Below are positions 44,378 through 52,824 of a DNA stretch of 64,000 nucleotides, one piece after another; within the stretch, counting starts at the first letter, position 1; each line of letters opens with the position of its first letter. The DNA comes from Thermoanaerobaculia bacterium (GTDB lineage: Bacteria; Acidobacteriota; Thermoanaerobaculia; Multivoradales; Multivoraceae). Both the position numbers and the translations under genes were made by a program. Where the stretch lies: the NCBI GenBank assembly GCA_022823665.1, contig JAJEHN010000009.1, forward strand, positions 434,001 to 498,000, in the 5' to 3' direction. The notes under the pieces are model-generated. The model worked only from the letters and a program-made list of their open reading frames with translations, ran no database searches and was not told where the DNA came from.

Positions 44378-45496
44378 TCAGCTGCGGACCGACATGTGTT
44401 TCCCGACCGCCTCCAGGCGCTGACGGGCGAGTTCCGCAAAGCATGAGTCCGGCTCGGCACAAAAGGCGCGCCTACCAAGCTCTACGGCGGCAACGGCCGC
44501 GGAACAGAGGCCGCCAAACGGCTCCCAGACCACGTCGCCTGATCTCGTCGCAAAGCGAACGATCCGGCGCATGAACTCAAGCGGTTTCTGATTCAGATGA
44601 GCCGTAGCGTTCTTGCCCGGGTTATGGACCCTGGGTGCCACCCGCCGACCCGTCCCTCGATAGCGCTCCGTACCGTTCAACGGAGGGTGGGACCACACGT
44701 TAGTAAGTCCGTGTTCGTGGCTCCACGGATGCCGCAGGCGCGCCCACTCCTCTTCCGTCACTGGCCGCCGACCATCGATCGAGTAGTAGGGACGCCCCGC
44801 AGGATCGCCATGTTCGTTCGCGAAGTTCACTAGGCGAGCCATCATCTCTGGTGGCGGGAAGTACCAGAGCCAGTCCTGAGTAAGGTACTTCCGCGTCGCC
44901 GCGTTCTTCACACCGCATGCTTCGTTGGCCCGATAGAGCGGCAGCCCCGCCCTTAGCCACTCGGCGCGCAGCCACCGTGACGCCGAAAGAGAGCCGTCCT
45001 CGCTCGAGAACTCGAGGCGCCGCCGGTAGAAGACGCAGACTTCGGTCACGGTCGGCAGTCGCCGGATCGTCGCGCCGTTCACGTTGCCCGCGATGTGTCC
45101 CAACCCCTTGTCCCAGATGATCGTCTGCACATACTCCCAGCCATTGGCCTCCAGCAGTGGATGGACCGTGGCCCAACCGATCTCCGTGTTCCAGAACCAC
45201 AGGGTCGTCGCCGCGTGAGCGTGTTGCGACCAGACCGGAACATGAGGTGCGTACCACTCGTCCAGACCATCCGGAGTCCGCGGATCTCCCGGAAAACCGC
45301 CGACTCCATAGGCCCCGTCCGAGACGATGAGATCGGGCCGCGTCCAGCGCGAATAGACCTCTTCAGCCTCGCCAGCGTGCAACTCAGCCTGCCCACGGCG
45401 GGAACCGGCGCGAACGCGCCGAACGCGCCCAAGGCGGTCGGCGGCGCCAGATTCTCGGTCCTTGGTCCGCGCTGGAATCACCCGCCTGGTCCTCAT
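44378..45496 (-). CDS. DNA methyltransferase of a type II restriction-modification system
   Basis: The protein has 372 residues if started at the ATG at 45496; the first 35 residues are low in complexity, and a later start is possible. It belongs to the N4-cytosine/N6-adenine methylase group (PF01555). The catalytic motif IV reads LIVSDGAYGVGGFPGD, where most relatives have (D/S)PPY. The AdoMet motif I is at the C-terminal side (DVVWEPFGGLCSAAVAAVEL), so the order is the beta class, with NQKPLEFMRRIVRFAT before it. The product would protect host DNA from the downstream endonuclease. Confidence 0.8.
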   Translation of the reverse strand: MRTRRVIPARTKDRESGAADRLGRVRRVRAGSRRGQAELHAGEAEEVYSRWTRPDLIVSDGAYGVGGFPGDPRTPDGLDEWYAPHVPVWSQHAHAATTLWFWNTEIGWATVHPLLEANGWEYVQTIIWDKGLGHIAGNVNGATIRRLPTVTEVCVFYRRRLEFSSEDGSLSASRWLRAEWLRAGLPLYRANEACGVKNAATRKYLTQDWLWYFPPPEMMARLVNFANEHGDPAGRPYYSIDGRRPVTEEEWARLRHPWSHEHGLTNVWSHPPLNGTERYRGTGRRVAPRVHNPGKNATAHLNQKPLEFMRRIVRFATRSGDVVWEPFGGLCSAAVAAVELGRRAFCAEPDSCFAELARQRLEAVGKHMSVRS

Positions 45497-45694
45497 GCGC
45501 CGAACGTGGCGTCGACCCGCGTCCTGGCGCCTCTCGATTGTGCCATACGGCCCGGTGCGCGAGGCGTCAAACCGGAGATTCAGATGCGAGGGGCTTCAGG
45601 GCATCGTACGCCGCGTTGCGAAACGCCCCTTCGAAGGTCGACCTCGAGCGGAGAACAGGTTAGCGCTGCTCCCGTCGGCCGCAGGAACGATGCC

Positions 45695-45922
45695 ATGCCG
45701 CGAGTCAGCGCCAAACAGCAGATCACGCTCCCCATCGCGCTATGCAGGGAGGTCGGTATCGAGCCCGGCGACGAGTACTCCTGCTTCGTTGCCGGCGGCC
45801 GCATCACGATCGTGCGGAAGGAAGCCGGCGCCGCCACGGGCTTTCTGCGGAACGTCACCGGCGATCCGGGGATGAGCGACCACGAGTCGCTGCGGAGCGC
45901 CCTCGACGGGTCGAGGCCTTGA
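45695..45922 (+). CDS. AbrB/SpoVT-type antitoxin-like DNA-binding protein, orphan
   Basis: The protein has 75 residues from the ATG at 45695, with AGGA eight bases before. The swapped-hairpin motif is clear: MPRVSAKQQITLPIALCREV then GIEPGDEYSCFVAGGRITIV. Such proteins usually repress and neutralise a PIN-domain VapC toxin encoded directly downstream. Here only 13 bases separate its stop from the end of an opposing antitoxin-like gene, and no PIN-domain frame is seen, so it is an orphan or has lost its toxin. Confidence 0.7.
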   Translation: MPRVSAKQQITLPIALCREVGIEPGDEYSCFVAGGRITIVRKEAGAATGFLRNVTGDPGMSDHESLRSALDGSRP

Positions 45923-45935
45923 CCGCGGTCGCCGA

Positions 45936-46121
45936 CTACTTCGGCAAACCGCGGTCGTCGTAGAGCAGGTCGCCATGCTCGGCGGCGGCCGGTCCCGGCT
46001 GGAGCGACTCGGCACAACGGCGGCCGATGGCGAGCAGCTCCTCGACGCGGGCCTCCAGGTCGCGCTGGCACTCCTCGCGTGTGAGACGAACGGTCTCCTC
46101 GTTCTTGATGCTCTGGGTCAT
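45936..46121 (-). CDS. VapB-like (Rv0623-type) antitoxin with an internal deletion, no toxin
   Basis: The protein has 61 residues. The ATG at 46121 has GGGGAG six bases upstream, better than the ATG two codons earlier. The first part (SIKNEETVRL) matches the start of Rv0623-type VapB antitoxins, and the last part (RRCAESLQPGPAAAEHGDLL, YDDRGLPK) matches their toxin-binding tail. The 20-25 residues that normally lie between, including the helices of the DNA-binding domain, are missing. No VapC gene follows. I infer a disabled antitoxin left after loss of its toxin. Confidence 0.6.
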   Translation of the reverse strand: MTQSIKNEETVRLTREECQRDLEARVEELLAIGRRCAESLQPGPAAAEHGDLLYDDRGLPK

Positions 46122-46220
46122 CGCCATCTCCCCGACCGAACGCAGGGCTCACTTACTCTACGACCAAGGGCGGGGCCGGACACTTCCCGCCACTTTCGGC
46201 CGGAGTGGTCCAGCGTCTCG

Positions 46221-47486
46221 CTACTCCGCCACGGCCGGTGGCGTCTCGATCTGCTCGCCGATGACGAGCGCTGCCGCGACCTCGCGCTGTAGCGCTTCAG
46301 GATCGCGGCGAACGTAGAGACGGGCGAGCTCCTGGCCACGTTCGACCTTCTGGCCGAGCCGGACGTCGTAGCGAAGGGCGACGGCGTGGTCGATCCTGTT
46401 CGGGTCCCGGTCGGGACGGCAGGCGTCGGCGAAGGCGTTGCCTATGCGGCGGCAGTCGACTGCGGCGAGGTAACCGGACTCCGGGGCGGTCACGACGGCT
46501 TCGACCGGCGCCAGGTCCAGTGCTTCGGTCCAGCCGGACTCGGCGCCCTGGGCGTCGGCCCAGTCGACGAGCTTCTGCCTGGCGGCGCCGGAGCCGAGCG
46601 CAGAGTCGATATCTTCGGGCGAAACCTCCCGTCCCACCAGGCGGGCGGCCTTGCGGCAAATCGCGGCCACCACTTCGAGCAGCCGCGGGTCGCCGTCGCC
46701 GGCGAGACAGTCCAGCGCTTCCCGCACTTCGGCCGCGTGGCCGACCCAGCGGCCAAGAGGCTGGTTCATGTCGCTCAGGACGTAGTCCGCCGGCGTGCCG
46801 CAGGCGGCGCTGATCGAGACCAGGCTCGAAGCCAGCGAGCGGGTGTCGCGAGCGTCGGGGAAGAAGGCCCCGTTGCCGATCTTCACGTCGAAGACGATCC
46901 CGGACGCCCCGAGCGCAAGTTTCTTGGACAGAATGCTGCCGACGACGAGCGGAATCGAACTCACGGTCGACGTGCGATCCCTCAGGCCGTAAAGACGTTT
47001 GTCGGCGGGTGCGATGCCGGCGGTGGCGATGCCGATCGCCATACCGAAGCGGTCCAGCAGGTCCAGCGTGCCCGCCCGGTCGAGATCCAGGCGGACACCG
47101 GGGATGCTCTCCAGCTTGTCCGCGGTGCCGCCGCTGTGGCCCAGAGAGCGGCCCGTCAGCTTGGCCGCCGGCACGCCGCAGGCGGTAAGCAACGGCAGCG
47201 CGATCAGACTGACCGTGTCGCCGACGCCGCCGGTGGAGTGCTTGTCGACCAGCGGACCGAAGTCCTCCGCCAGTGCCCACCGGTCGCCGGACTCGAGCAT
47301 CGCCAGGGTCAGTTCCCGGGTCTCGTCGCTGTCGAGGCCCCGCATCGCGGCGGCCATCAGGAAGGCGGCAAGCTGGACGTCGGACCAGCCACCGGAGGCC
47401 GCACCGTCGACCACCGACCGCACTTCCCCCGCGGTCAGCGTCCGCCCCTCCCGCATCCGGTTCAGGATGTCGAAGGGCGTCGCCAT
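46221..47486 (-). CDS. deoA: Thymidine / pyrimidine-nucleoside phosphorylase
   Basis: The salvage enzyme has 421 residues and phosphorolyses pyrimidine nucleosides to base and (deoxy)ribose 1-phosphate. The family signature is complete: [20 protein letters not shown], then [20 protein letters not shown], and the C-terminal pyrimidine-nucleoside phosphorylase domain ends in [18 protein letters not shown]. The length is normal, so this copy is probably active. It follows the TPR protein gene by 20 bases. Its last third has a decayed second copy at 42950-43370. Confidence 0.94.
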   Translation of the reverse strand: MATPFDILNRMREGRTLTAGEVRSVVDGAASGGWSDVQLAAFLMAAAMRGLDSDETRELTLAMLESGDRWALAEDFGPLVDKHSTGGVGDTVSLIALPLLTACGVPAAKLTGRSLGHSGGTADKLESIPGVRLDLDRAGTLDLLDRFGMAIGIATAGIAPADKRLYGLRDRTSTVSSIPLVVGSILSKKLALGASGIVFDVKIGNGAFFPDARDTRSLASSLVSISAACGTPADYVLSDMNQPLGRWVGHAAEVREALDCLAGDGDPRLLEVVAAICRKAARLVGREVSPEDIDSALGSGAARQKLVDWADAQGAESGWTEALDLAPVEAVVTAPESGYLAAVDCRRIGNAFADACRPDRDPNRIDHAVALRYDVRLGQKVERGQELARLYVRRDPEALQREVAAALVIGEQIETPPAVAE

Positions 47487-47506
47487 CGCGCTGTCGGGAA
47501 CGGCTG

Positions 47507-48346
47507 CTAGCCGCCGAACGTGAACGGCGAGGCGCCCGCCGCTTCGGGGCCGAGCTGCTGGCGGGCGCGGATCGCGTAGCCGCTGTCAGGGAACTCGTTG
47601 ACGACGCGCTCGAAGGTCTCGCGGGCGCCCTCTTCGTCACCGAGCTGCGCGAGCGTGGCGGCCAGTTCGAACAGCAGGGCGTCCTTCGGCAGCGGCGAGG
47701 ACTCGGTCGCCACCGCACCGCGCAGCGTGGCGGCCAGTTCCTCGCCCCGTCCCTCGGCGCGATCCAGGCTGTAGAGGTTCAACTGCACGCCGATGGCCAT
47801 CGCATGGTCGCGGCCGGCGGCTTCGAGGTAGTTCGTCCACAGCTCCCGCGCCTTCGCCGTGTCTCCTTCGGCCGCCGCGATCTGTCCCAGGTAGACCGAA
47901 GCCAGCCTGCCGGACGAGGTCGAGCCGAAGCTCTCCTGCACGGCCTCGAGTTCCATCCTCGCGGCCGAGCGCCGCTCCGCCTCCGAGGCGAAGCTCAGGC
48001 CATCGCCATCGGTTTCGCTCCCGGCTGTCGGCTCCTCCGCTTCCTCCGCGGCTCCCTCGTCCGGAGCGCTGTCGGGAGGCGTGCCGAACAGGTCGTCGAT
48101 CGCGTCCGTCGCCGGCTCGTCGATCGGCGCCCGGTAGACCTTGAGGGCCTCGCTGAGCTGATGGCTGGCCTCCTTCTCCCGGCCATCCTGGTAGTTCAGG
48201 AACAGCACGACTCCGACGACGACCGCGATCACGGCGGCAACACCCATCAGAATCTGTCGAACGTGCTCCGCGAACCACGTGGAAGCCGAGAAGACGGCTT
48301 CCCGCACCTCGTCGCGCCGTATCTCGTCTCGTGTCAAACGGCTCAT
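47507..48346 (-). CDS. Single-pass membrane TPR protein (YfgM-like)
   Basis: The protein has 279 residues. A short basic cytoplasmic part precedes one membrane helix ([20 protein letters not shown], about 32-51). The rest is periplasmic and helical with tetratricopeptide-like periods ([40 protein letters not shown]). An acidic, Ser/Glu-rich insert lies at about 110-130. The topology resembles YfgM, which works with the SecYEG-associated chaperone PpiD, but the similarity is structural rather than by signature. It is co-oriented with deoA and diverges from tatA. Confidence 0.7.
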   Translation of the reverse strand: MSRLTRDEIRRDEVREAVFSASTWFAEHVRQILMGVAAVIAVVVGVVLFLNYQDGREKEASHQLSEALKVYRAPIDEPATDAIDDLFGTPPDSAPDEGAAEEAEEPTAGSETDGDGLSFASEAERRSAARMELEAVQESFGSTSSGRLASVYLGQIAAAEGDTAKARELWTNYLEAAGRDHAMAIGVQLNLYSLDRAEGRGEELAATLRGAVATESSPLPKDALLFELAATLAQLGDEEGARETFERVVNEFPDSGYAIRARQQLGPEAAGASPFTFGG

Positions 48347-48496
48347 TCCGCATCCCCTCCGAAGCGCGGAACACTAGCAGCCCAACCGGCTGACCCGCGA
48401 CACGCGCGGCCCTGTGGCAGACTTGGCTACCGGCCCCGGCACCGAAGGGCCGATCCTCTACCGACCCGGCACCCAAACAGCCCTGGAGCACCCAAG

Positions 48497-48682
48497 ATGC
48501 CCACCCTCGGAATCGGCGAACTCCTGATCGTCCTTGCGATCGTCGTCCTGATCTTCGGCGCAAGCCGCATTCCGAAGCTGGCGGGCGGCCTGGGCAGCGG
48601 CATCCGCAACTTCAAGCAGGGGCTGAAGGGACCGGACGAAGACGAGGCCGAAGACAAGCCCAAGCGTGAGATCGACGAGTAG
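48497..48682 (+). CDS. tatA: Twin-arginine translocase subunit TatA/TatE
   Basis: The protein has 61 residues. The ATG has GGAG eight bases upstream. The N-terminal membrane helix ([20 protein letters not shown]) is followed by [20 protein letters not shown], the conserved hinge and amphipathic helix with F-G and the G-x-x-x-R-x-F-K pattern, then an acidic and basic tail. It forms the pore of the Tat export pathway. No tatB or tatC is adjacent. Confidence 0.95.
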   Translation: MPTLGIGELLIVLAIVVLIFGASRIPKLAGGLGSGIRNFKQGLKGPDEDEAEDKPKREIDE

Positions 48683-48689
48683 CGAGGCC

Positions 48690-48716
48690 TGGTGCGCCTG
48701 GCTTTGGTGCGCCTGG
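48690..48716. repeat. 12-bp direct repeat of the tRNA 3' end
   Basis: TGGTGCGCCTGG occurs at 48690-48701 and again at 48705-48716, where it is the CCA end and acceptor strand of tRNA-Arg. The outer copy lies just past the tRNA 3' end. This resembles a small attachment-site scar but could be chance. Confidence 0.5.
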
Positions 48717-48781
48717 AGGGACTCGAACCCCCGACCTGTGGATTAGGAATCCACCGCTCTATCCGGCTGAGCTACAGGCGC
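48705..48781 (-). tRNA. tRNA-Arg (anticodon CCT)
   Basis: Read on the minus strand the 77-base sequence folds as a cloverleaf. The acceptor stem is GCGCCTG paired with CAGGCGC, the D arm contains AGCTCAGCCGGATAGAGC, the anticodon stem GTGGA/TCCAC closes the loop TTCCTAA with anticodon CCT, and the T arm carries GGTTCGAGTCC. The discriminator base is A and the CCA end is encoded. It reads AGG codons. Confidence 0.95.
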
Positions 48782-48833
48782 TCGGGTACGTGGCCGCGAC
48801 GCTGACCGTCCGCGCGGCAACCGTCGAAGGATC

Positions 48834-49370
48834 TCAGTATCGGACCAGGGATTCAACCACGTCGTAGCCATCGAGCCGGCGGCGGCCGTGCAGGTAGGTC
48901 AGCTCGACGACGAATCCGATCGCGTCGACGGTTCCGCCGACGGACTCGATCAGGTCCGCCGCGGCCTTCGCCGTGCCGCCCGTCGCCAGCAGGTCGTCGA
49001 CCAGGACGACGCGCTCGCCGGCTGCAACGCCGTCGAGATGCATCTCCAGGGTGTCCCGGCCGTACTCGAGCTCGTAGCTGCGCGAGGCCGTCTCGGCCGG
49101 CAGTTTCCCCGGCTTGCGCACCGGCACGAAACCGACGTTCAGCCGGTTTGCCACCAGCGGGCCGAAGATGAAACCCCGCGCCTCGATTCCCACCACCTGC
49201 TCGATGCGCCGGCCCGCGAAGCGCTCCGCGAGCCGGTCGGCGGTCTCGCGCAGCGCCACCGGATCCTTGAGCAGCGTCGTGATGTCCTTGTACAGGATCC
49301 CCGGCTTGGGAAAGTCGGGAACCTCCCGGATCCGCTCCTTCAGCCACAGTGCCGAGTCGTTCGCGCTCAA
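48834..49370 (-). CDS. apt: Adenine phosphoribosyltransferase
   Basis: The enzyme has 178 residues and converts adenine plus PRPP to AMP. The start codon is TTG, preceded by AGGAGG about five bases upstream. Conserved elements are [36 protein letters not shown], and the PRPP loop [20 protein letters not shown]. It closes the operon after mtnP, surE and pcm; MTA phosphorylase upstream releases adenine, which Apt would recycle. Confidence 0.96.
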   Translation of the reverse strand: MSANDSALWLKERIREVPDFPKPGILYKDITTLLKDPVALRETADRLAERFAGRRIEQVVGIEARGFIFGPLVANRLNVGFVPVRKPGKLPAETASRSYELEYGRDTLEMHLDGVAAGERVVLVDDLLATGGTAKAAADLIESVGGTVDAIGFVVELTYLHGRRRLDGYDVVESLVRY

Positions 49371-49383
49371 GATCCCTCCTCGC

Positions 49384-50070
49384 CTACTGGGCCGCCTCGA
49401 CCTTCGTCTTCCAGCCGTGGCGGCCGATCAGCGGCACGAAGCGCACCGCCTCCCCGAGCTCGCGAGCGACCGTTCCGTTGCCGTGCTTCTGGTAGGCGAC
49501 CAGCCGCTGTTCGCGCCGGTCGCCCTCAGGGATGAGAAGACGCCCGCCCGGAGCCAGTTGTTCGAGAAGCGAATCCGGCACCCGCGGCGCGGCGGCGGCG
49601 ACCAGGATCCGGTCGAACGGAGCTTCGGCGCTCCAGCCAACCGTGCCGTCGAAGACCTGGACCTTGACGTTCGGCAGCTCGAGGGCCTGGATCCGGCCGA
49701 TCGCTTCCCGTGCCAGGCGGCCCACGCGCTCGATGCTGTAGACCCGGTGCGCCAGGAGGGCCAGAATCGCCGTCTGATAGCCGGAGCCGGTGCCGATCTC
49801 CAGCACGGAGTCGTCCTCCCGCACGCCGAGATCCTCCGTCATGCGCGCCACCACGTAGGGCTGGGAGATCGTCTGCTCGCAGCCGATCGGCAGCGCGTGG
49901 TCGCCGTACGCGTCATTGACCAGATGCTCGGGCACGAAGAGGTGGCGCGGCACCCGCTCGAACGCAGCGATCACACGCTCGTCCCGCAGGCCGCCCCGTT
50001 CGACGAGGTCCGCCACCATGCGGCGGCGGGCATAGGCGTAGCCCCCCGGACCGGCCGCCTGCGTCTTCAA
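49384..50070 (-). CDS. pcm: Protein-L-isoaspartate O-methyltransferase
   Basis: The protein has 228 residues from a TTG at 50070 that overlaps the surE stop (TTGA); an internal ATG at 50019 is the alternative. It methylates isoaspartyl residues in aged proteins to start their repair. Motifs: [47 protein letters not shown], the AdoMet site [19 protein letters not shown], and [20 protein letters not shown]. The pairing with surE is classical. Confidence 0.93.
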   Translation of the reverse strand: MKTQAAGPGGYAYARRRMVADLVERGGLRDERVIAAFERVPRHLFVPEHLVNDAYGDHALPIGCEQTISQPYVVARMTEDLGVREDDSVLEIGTGSGYQTAILALLAHRVYSIERVGRLAREAIGRIQALELPNVKVQVFDGTVGWSAEAPFDRILVAAAAPRVPDSLLEQLAPGGRLLIPEGDRREQRLVAYQKHGNGTVARELGEAVRFVPLIGRHGWKTKVEAAQ

Positions 50071-50849
50071 CCCAGTGCTCCCGCGAGACCGGGCAGGACC
50101 CCGTCGCCGGCATCCAGCGACTCTCCGTCCGTCAGGTCGGCGGTGAGCGGCGTGATCGAGATGAAGCCGTCCCTGATCGCCGCCGCGTCCGTGTCGTCGA
50201 GGCGCTCCGGGTCCGGCTTGCCGACGATCCAGTACATCGTCCCGCCCCGCGGATCCGCCTGCTCGACGACCGTGTTGCGGTAGGGCCGCCGACCGAGCCG
50301 CGCGACCCTGACCCCGCGGGGCGGATCGAACGGGAAGTTCACGTTGAGCAGCATGCGCTCGGGAATCCCCTGCTCGGCGAGGGAGACGATCGCGCGGGCC
50401 GCCAGCGCCGCGGCCCGTTCCATGTCGGCGCGCCGGGCCTTCCGGTACTCCTGGGAAAAGGCGATCGCCGGCACGCCGGCCAGCCGTCCCTCGAGCGCCG
50501 CGCCCACCGTGCCGCTGTGGGTCACGTCGTCGCCCAGGTTGACCCCCATGTTGACCCCCGAAACGAGCAGGTCGGGAGGCCGGTCGAGCAGCGAGTGAAC
50601 CGCCAGGTTGACGCAGTCGGAGGGCGTGCCGTCGACCGCGAACCAGCCCTCCCGCACCCGCCTGGCGCGCAACGGCCGGAACAGGGTCAGCGCCTGGCTG
50701 CAGCCGCTCTGCTCGTGCTGCGGGGCCACCACGTCGTAAACGATCGGCCCCCTGGAGGTCGACGCTCCGTCGAGGGCCGCGGCAAGACAGCGCAGACCAG
50801 GCGCATCGACGCCGTCGTCGTTCGTCAGGAGCAGTCTGGTGGCGCTCAT
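50067..50849 (-). CDS. surE: 5'/3'-nucleotidase SurE
   Basis: The metal-dependent nucleoside-monophosphate phosphatase has 260 residues. The N-terminal LLLTNDDGVDAPGLRCLAAA holds the D-D metal ligands. APQHEQSGCSQALTLF has the conserved Ser region, and LLVSGVNMGVNLGDDVTHSG and GTVGAALEG complete the active site. The ATG overlaps the mtnP stop by 4 bases. Confidence 0.96.
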   Translation of the reverse strand: MSATRLLLTNDDGVDAPGLRCLAAALDGASTSRGPIVYDVVAPQHEQSGCSQALTLFRPLRARRVREGWFAVDGTPSDCVNLAVHSLLDRPPDLLVSGVNMGVNLGDDVTHSGTVGAALEGRLAGVPAIAFSQEYRKARRADMERAAALAARAIVSLAEQGIPERMLLNVNFPFDPPRGVRVARLGRRPYRNTVVEQADPRGGTMYWIVGKPDPERLDDTDAAAIRDGFISITPLTADLTDGESLDAGDGVLPGLAGALG

Positions 50850-51736
50850 CGGTCGTCATCACCCAGCAACCGGCCGACAATCGGTGCGAGGTCGCGCCGT
50901 ACGGACGCGGGCACAATCGCCGGATCGGTGATCAGGGCGTGTTCCAGCGCGTTGACGCAGGGACACGCTCCGGGCCGGCGCGCAGCCGGCAACGATTCGA
51001 CGATCCTTGCCACCGCGGCCTGGGCGGTGCGCGCGTTCTGCCGCAGGACCGCGAGCACGGCCTCGACCGTCACGTCCTCTTCATCCTCGTGCCAGCAGTC
51101 GTAGTCGGTGATCAGGGCCAGGGTCGCGTAGCAGATTTCCGCCTCGCGGGCGAGCTTCGCCTCCTGCAGGTTCGTCATGCCGATCACGTCCGCGCCCCAG
51201 CCCCTGTGCATCATCGACTCGGCCCGGGTCGAGAACTGAGGGCCCTCCATGCACACGTAGACGCCGCCGCGATGGACCACCGCGCCGGCCGCGGCCGACT
51301 GATCGGCGCAGACCTCCATCAGTTGCGGACAGATCGGATCGGCGAAGCCGACGTGCGCCGCCAGCCCGTTGCCGAAGAAGGTGTCCGGGCGGTGCCGGGT
51401 ACGGTCGATGAACTGGTCCGGCACCACGATATGGGTCGGCTGGTAGCGCCGCCTCAGTGAACCGACCGCGGAAAGCGAGATCAGCCGCTCCACCCCCAGG
51501 GTCTTGAAGGCGTAGATGTTGGCGCGGAAGTTCAGCTCACTGGGCAGGATGCGGTGGCCCCGGCCGTGCCGCGCCAGAAAGGCGACGGGCCGGCCTCGCA
51601 GTTCCCCGAGCACGAAGACCTCCGAGGGGCTTCCGAACGGCGTCTCGATCCGCCGCTCTTCGCGAACCTCCAGTTCCTCCATGCCGTACAGGCCGGAGCC
51701 GCCGATGATCCCGATCGGACAGGCGTCGACGTTCAC
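50846..51736 (-). CDS. mtnP: S-methyl-5'-thioadenosine phosphorylase
   Basis: The protein has 296 residues from the GTG at 51736, which overlaps the upstream stop as GTGA. It splits methylthioadenosine into adenine and 5-methylthioribose 1-phosphate. IGIIGGSGLYGMEELEVREE, FLARHGRGHRILPSELNFRA, SAVGSLRRRY, and CMEGPQFSTRAESMMHRGWG with IGMTNLQEAKLAREAEICYA are diagnostic for MTAP rather than purine nucleoside phosphorylase. The downstream apt can use the adenine released. Confidence 0.95.
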   Translation of the reverse strand: MNVDACPIGIIGGSGLYGMEELEVREERRIETPFGSPSEVFVLGELRGRPVAFLARHGRGHRILPSELNFRANIYAFKTLGVERLISLSAVGSLRRRYQPTHIVVPDQFIDRTRHRPDTFFGNGLAAHVGFADPICPQLMEVCADQSAAAGAVVHRGGVYVCMEGPQFSTRAESMMHRGWGADVIGMTNLQEAKLAREAEICYATLALITDYDCWHEDEEDVTVEAVLAVLRQNARTAQAAVARIVESLPAARRPGACPCVNALEHALITDPAIVPASVRRDLAPIVGRLLGDDDR

Positions 51737-52824
51737 GCGCCGGCGCCCCCGGCGATCGTCGAGTTCACGAGCAGCGCCGTCTCCAGCGCCCGCCGACCGG
51801 CCCCGCCGTCGACGAACGGCGTTTCGCCGCCGGCGCAGCGGTCGAGAAACGCCTCGAGTTCGAGCCGCAACGGCTCGCCGCCCTCGACCTCGAGATCGGC
51901 GGCCAGGATCCGCCCCGCCGGCCCGCCGGCCGACACCGCGTCTCCGCCGGCAGCCGCCTCCTCGCCGCGCACGCGGCGCGCGCCCCGCACCGTCTGCTTC
52001 TGGTAGTCGAGCGAGAAGTAGCGATCCTCGAAGAAGACCCGCAACTGGCGCACACGCTCGGCCGAGACGCGGGACGCGGTCAGGTTCGCCACGCAACCGG
52101 ACTCGAGCTCGATCCGCGCGTCCGCGATGTCGACCCGGTCCGACAGGACGTCGATTCCGACCGCCCGCACTTCCCGCACCGGACTCGGGTCGAGGGCGTG
52201 GAGGATCTGCAGGTCGTGGATCATCAGGTCGAGGACGACGTCGACATCCAGGCTGCGAGGGCTGAACGGCGACATCCGTTCCACTTCGACGAAGCGGGGC
52301 GCGAGCCCCAGCGCCAGCAGTTGCTGGACGGCGGGATTGTAGAACTCGACATGCCCCACCGCCAGGACGACGCCCCGGGACGCGGCCGTCGCGATCAGGG
52401 CGTCCGCCACGTCGAGATCCGCCGCGATCGGCTTCTCCACCAGCACGTGAATGCCCGACTCGATCAGACGCGCCGACACCTCCAGGTGATCGACCGTGGG
52501 CACCGCGACGACGGCGACGTCCACGGCGTTCCGAATCTCGTCGATCCCGGCCGCGACCGAAGCGCCATGCTCGAGCGCGACGCCCTCGGCCCGCGCCGGA
52601 TCCGCGTCGACGACGAGCACCGAGTCCGGCCCCAGCAGGCGGGCCAGGAGGCGCACATGGTGGCGTCCCATCGCGCCGGCGCCGACTACGGCGGCCCGAA
52701 CCGGGGCTTCCGCGCTCAGGGCGAGCTCCCGTCCTTCACGAGCGGGCGCCGCGGGCGCCGCGCCGCGCCGAGCGGATGAAGCCCCGATCGGAACTCCGGA
52801 TGAAGGCGACCAGGGCATCGACAT
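51733..52824 (-). CDS. Gfo/Idh/MocA-family oxidoreductase in the lipid A operon (GnnA-like by context)
   Basis: The frame has 363 residues. The NAD-binding core VRAAVVGAGAMGRHHVRLLA lies at about 42-61. The conserved lysine-proline appears in HVLVEKPIAADL, and a histidine block reads LMIHDLQILHALDPSP. The start is unresolved: ATGs at 52824 and 52818 overlap lpxA by over 80 bases, while a CTG near 52690 has GGGAG before it. A dehydrogenase of this family next to lpxA is called GnnA when it oxidises UDP-GlcNAc at C3 for amide-linked lipid A; that enzyme needs an aminotransferase, GnnB, which is not in the window. The role is therefore inferred. Confidence 0.75.
   Translation of the reverse strand: MSMPWSPSSGVPIGASSARRGAAPAAPAREGRELALSAEAPVRAAVVGAGAMGRHHVRLLARLLGPDSVLVVDADPARAEGVALEHGASVAAGIDEIRNAVDVAVVAVPTVDHLEVSARLIESGIHVLVEKPIAADLDVADALIATAASRGVVLAVGHVEFYNPAVQQLLALGLAPRFVEVERMSPFSPRSLDVDVVLDLMIHDLQILHALDPSPVREVRAVGIDVLSDRVDIADARIELESGCVANLTASRVSAERVRQLRVFFEDRYFSLDYQKQTVRGARRVRGEEAAAGGDAVSAGGPAGRILAADLEVEGGEPLRLELEAFLDRCAGGETPFVDGGAGRRALETALLVNSTIAGGAGA

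Noticed and set aside
40461..46220. CRISPR array or cas genes within the defence island
   Set aside because: No regularly spaced direct repeats and no Cas motifs were found; the defence content is McrBC and a type II restriction-modification pair.
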